A stretch of 6,610 nucleotides of DNA. Origin: a bacterium (GTDB taxonomy: Archaea > Thermoplasmatota > Thermoplasmata > Lutacidiplasmatales > UBA184). Both the position numbers and the translations under genes were made by a program. Location: positions 1-6,610 of the forward strand of contig JAKBKR010000123.1 in assembly GCA_021832495.1 (NCBI GenBank), in the 5' to 3' direction. The notes below the pieces were generated by a model. It saw only the letters and a program-made list of their open reading frames with translations. It ran no database searches and had not been told where the DNA came from. Positions 6,265-6,610 of the stretch are shown here, piece by piece (positions within the stretch are counted from its first letter, which is position 1; each line of letters opens with the position of its first letter).

Positions 6265-6421
6265 AAAGCGCCCCGACCGGGCAGTAGGGCACGCACCAAC
6301 CACAATCGGTACAGTTGGTCAGGACCTTGAGCCTCTCCAACGACAGGTCCAACGCATCCGGCGGGCAGACGCCCACACACAACCCGCACAGGCAACACGC
6401 CTCCGTGTCGACCTTGATCAT
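6236..6421 (-). CDS. Small 2[4Fe-4S] ferredoxin
   Basis: Cytoplasmic electron carrier of 61 aa with two [4Fe-4S] clusters. Seen: two classical motifs, C9-x2-C12-x2-C15-x3-C19-P and C37-x2-C40-x2-C43-x3-C47-P, with the usual pseudo-twofold layout and a short tail. The start was set at the ATG at 6421, which overlaps the stop of the preceding gene as ATGA. It gives the usual ferredoxin N-terminus MIKVDTEAC. A longer reading to GTG 6505 would only translate the upstream gene in the wrong frame. No Shine-Dalgarno sequence is present, so coupled translation is likely. It is the last gene of a minus-strand unit with the SufU/NifU-like scaffold, suggesting that it takes part in Fe-S assembly or receives clusters from it. 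Its actual redox partner is unknown; archaeal geranylgeranyl reductases and other oxidoreductases are common partners for such proteins. Confidence 0.93.
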   Translation of the reverse strand: MIKVDTEACCLCGLCVGVCPPDALDLSLERLKVLTNCTDCGWCVPYCPVGALSGGKRVPQR

Positions 6422-6610
6422 GTTCCGGTCGGGGAGGAAACGGGGGTTCCCTTCTCTGGTGCATGGAGTGCATGCCCGAGGGCCGCGAACGATGTCATGG
6501 CACACTTGATCCGTACGGGGGAGAGCGGAACCCCCACCATCTTCTCGATGTCCTTCGGAGTGAGCTGAACGACCTCGGCAATGGCCTTCCCCTTGATCTG
6601 CAGGGTGAGC
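6418..6610 (-). CDS. SufU/NifU-type iron-sulfur cluster scaffold, C-terminal part (5' end outside window)
   Basis: Reading the minus strand from the window edge gives 63 codons in one open frame ending in TGA (6420-6418). Seen: LQIKGKAIAEVVQLTPKDIE followed by LSPVRIKCAMTSFAALGHAL. This matches the end of the IscU/NifU/SufU fold, the 'KGK..eE' helix and then the last conserved cysteine. The RIKCA context (cysteine at about 6502-6504) resembles SufU (VKCA) more than IscU/NifU (HCS). These proteins accept sulfur and iron, or relay sulfur, to build Fe-S clusters. The other two ligand cysteines would lie outside the window. A 13-residue polar tail (EKGTPVSSPTGT) follows the fold. The stop overlaps the ferredoxin ATG as ATGA. 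Because the start is missing, an open-reading-frame search that requires a start codon overlooks it. Confidence 0.8.
   Translation of the reverse strand, partial: LTLQIKGKAIAEVVQLTPKDIEKMVGVPLSPVRIKCAMTSFAALGHALHAPEKGTPVSSPTGT

Noticed and set aside
6007..6303. Minus-strand frame of 98 codons covering the intergenic region
   Set aside because: It overlaps the end of the ferredoxin gene in another frame and reads as Gly/Ser/Arg/Pro-rich low-complexity sequence without motifs.
6422..6505. Upstream extension of the ferredoxin to GTG 6505
   Set aside because: This stretch codes, in another frame, for the conserved end of the SufU/NifU-like protein.
6200..6568. Plus-strand frame of 122 codons at the right end
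   Set aside because: It is antisense to the ferredoxin and scaffold genes, whose cysteine motifs and ATGA overlap are convincing.
1..6610. CRISPR arrays, insertion sequences, inteins, recent gene transfer
   Set aside because: I saw no regularly spaced repeats, transposase or integrase motifs, or intein blocks in MCM, and composition is uniform apart from the short AT island at 6001-6030.

Overview
The window comes from a GC-rich archaeal genome. Every gene is archaeal-type informational machinery or iron-sulfur protein: an archaeal/eukaryotic-type aspartyl-tRNA synthetase, a single MCM helicase, a DUF424 protein, the archaeal form of NMD3 and a Trm1 tRNA dimethyltransferase. High GC without strongly acidic proteins argues against a haloarchaeon. 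An uncultivated euryarchaeal lineage, perhaps Thermoplasmatota, is my guess from gene content and order, but the sequence alone does not fix it.

Left to centre (16-5982, plus strand): five genes packed head to tail, aspS - mcm - DUF424 - nmd3 - trm1. The gaps are 16 nt, a 4-nt GTGA overlap, 10 nt and a 4-nt ATGA overlap. No promoter-like sequence is visible between them, so they look like one transcription unit joining tRNA charging, replication, large-subunit maturation and tRNA modification. Good Shine-Dalgarno sequences are essentially absent at the junctions, and two starts sit inside the previous stop, which suggests coupled translation.

Right (5983-6235): the only real intergenic stretch (about 250 nt), lying between convergent genes. 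It opens with an AT-rich island holding a TATA-box-like CTATATTTA. About 26 nt further on begins a GC-rich non-coding segment of about 150 nt whose two ends can form a long interrupted helix (17 pairs) around a 10-bp internal hairpin. I read this as a candidate free-standing structured RNA gene. I could not assign it to tRNA, 5S, SRP, RNase P, C/D or H/ACA RNA. It is the most interesting object in the window.

Far right (6236-6610, minus strand): a small 2[4Fe-4S] ferredoxin (61 aa). It is preceded, with a 4-nt ATGA overlap, by the C-terminal part of a SufU/NifU-type iron-sulfur scaffold protein that runs off the window edge. These two form an Fe-S operon convergent with the informational cluster.
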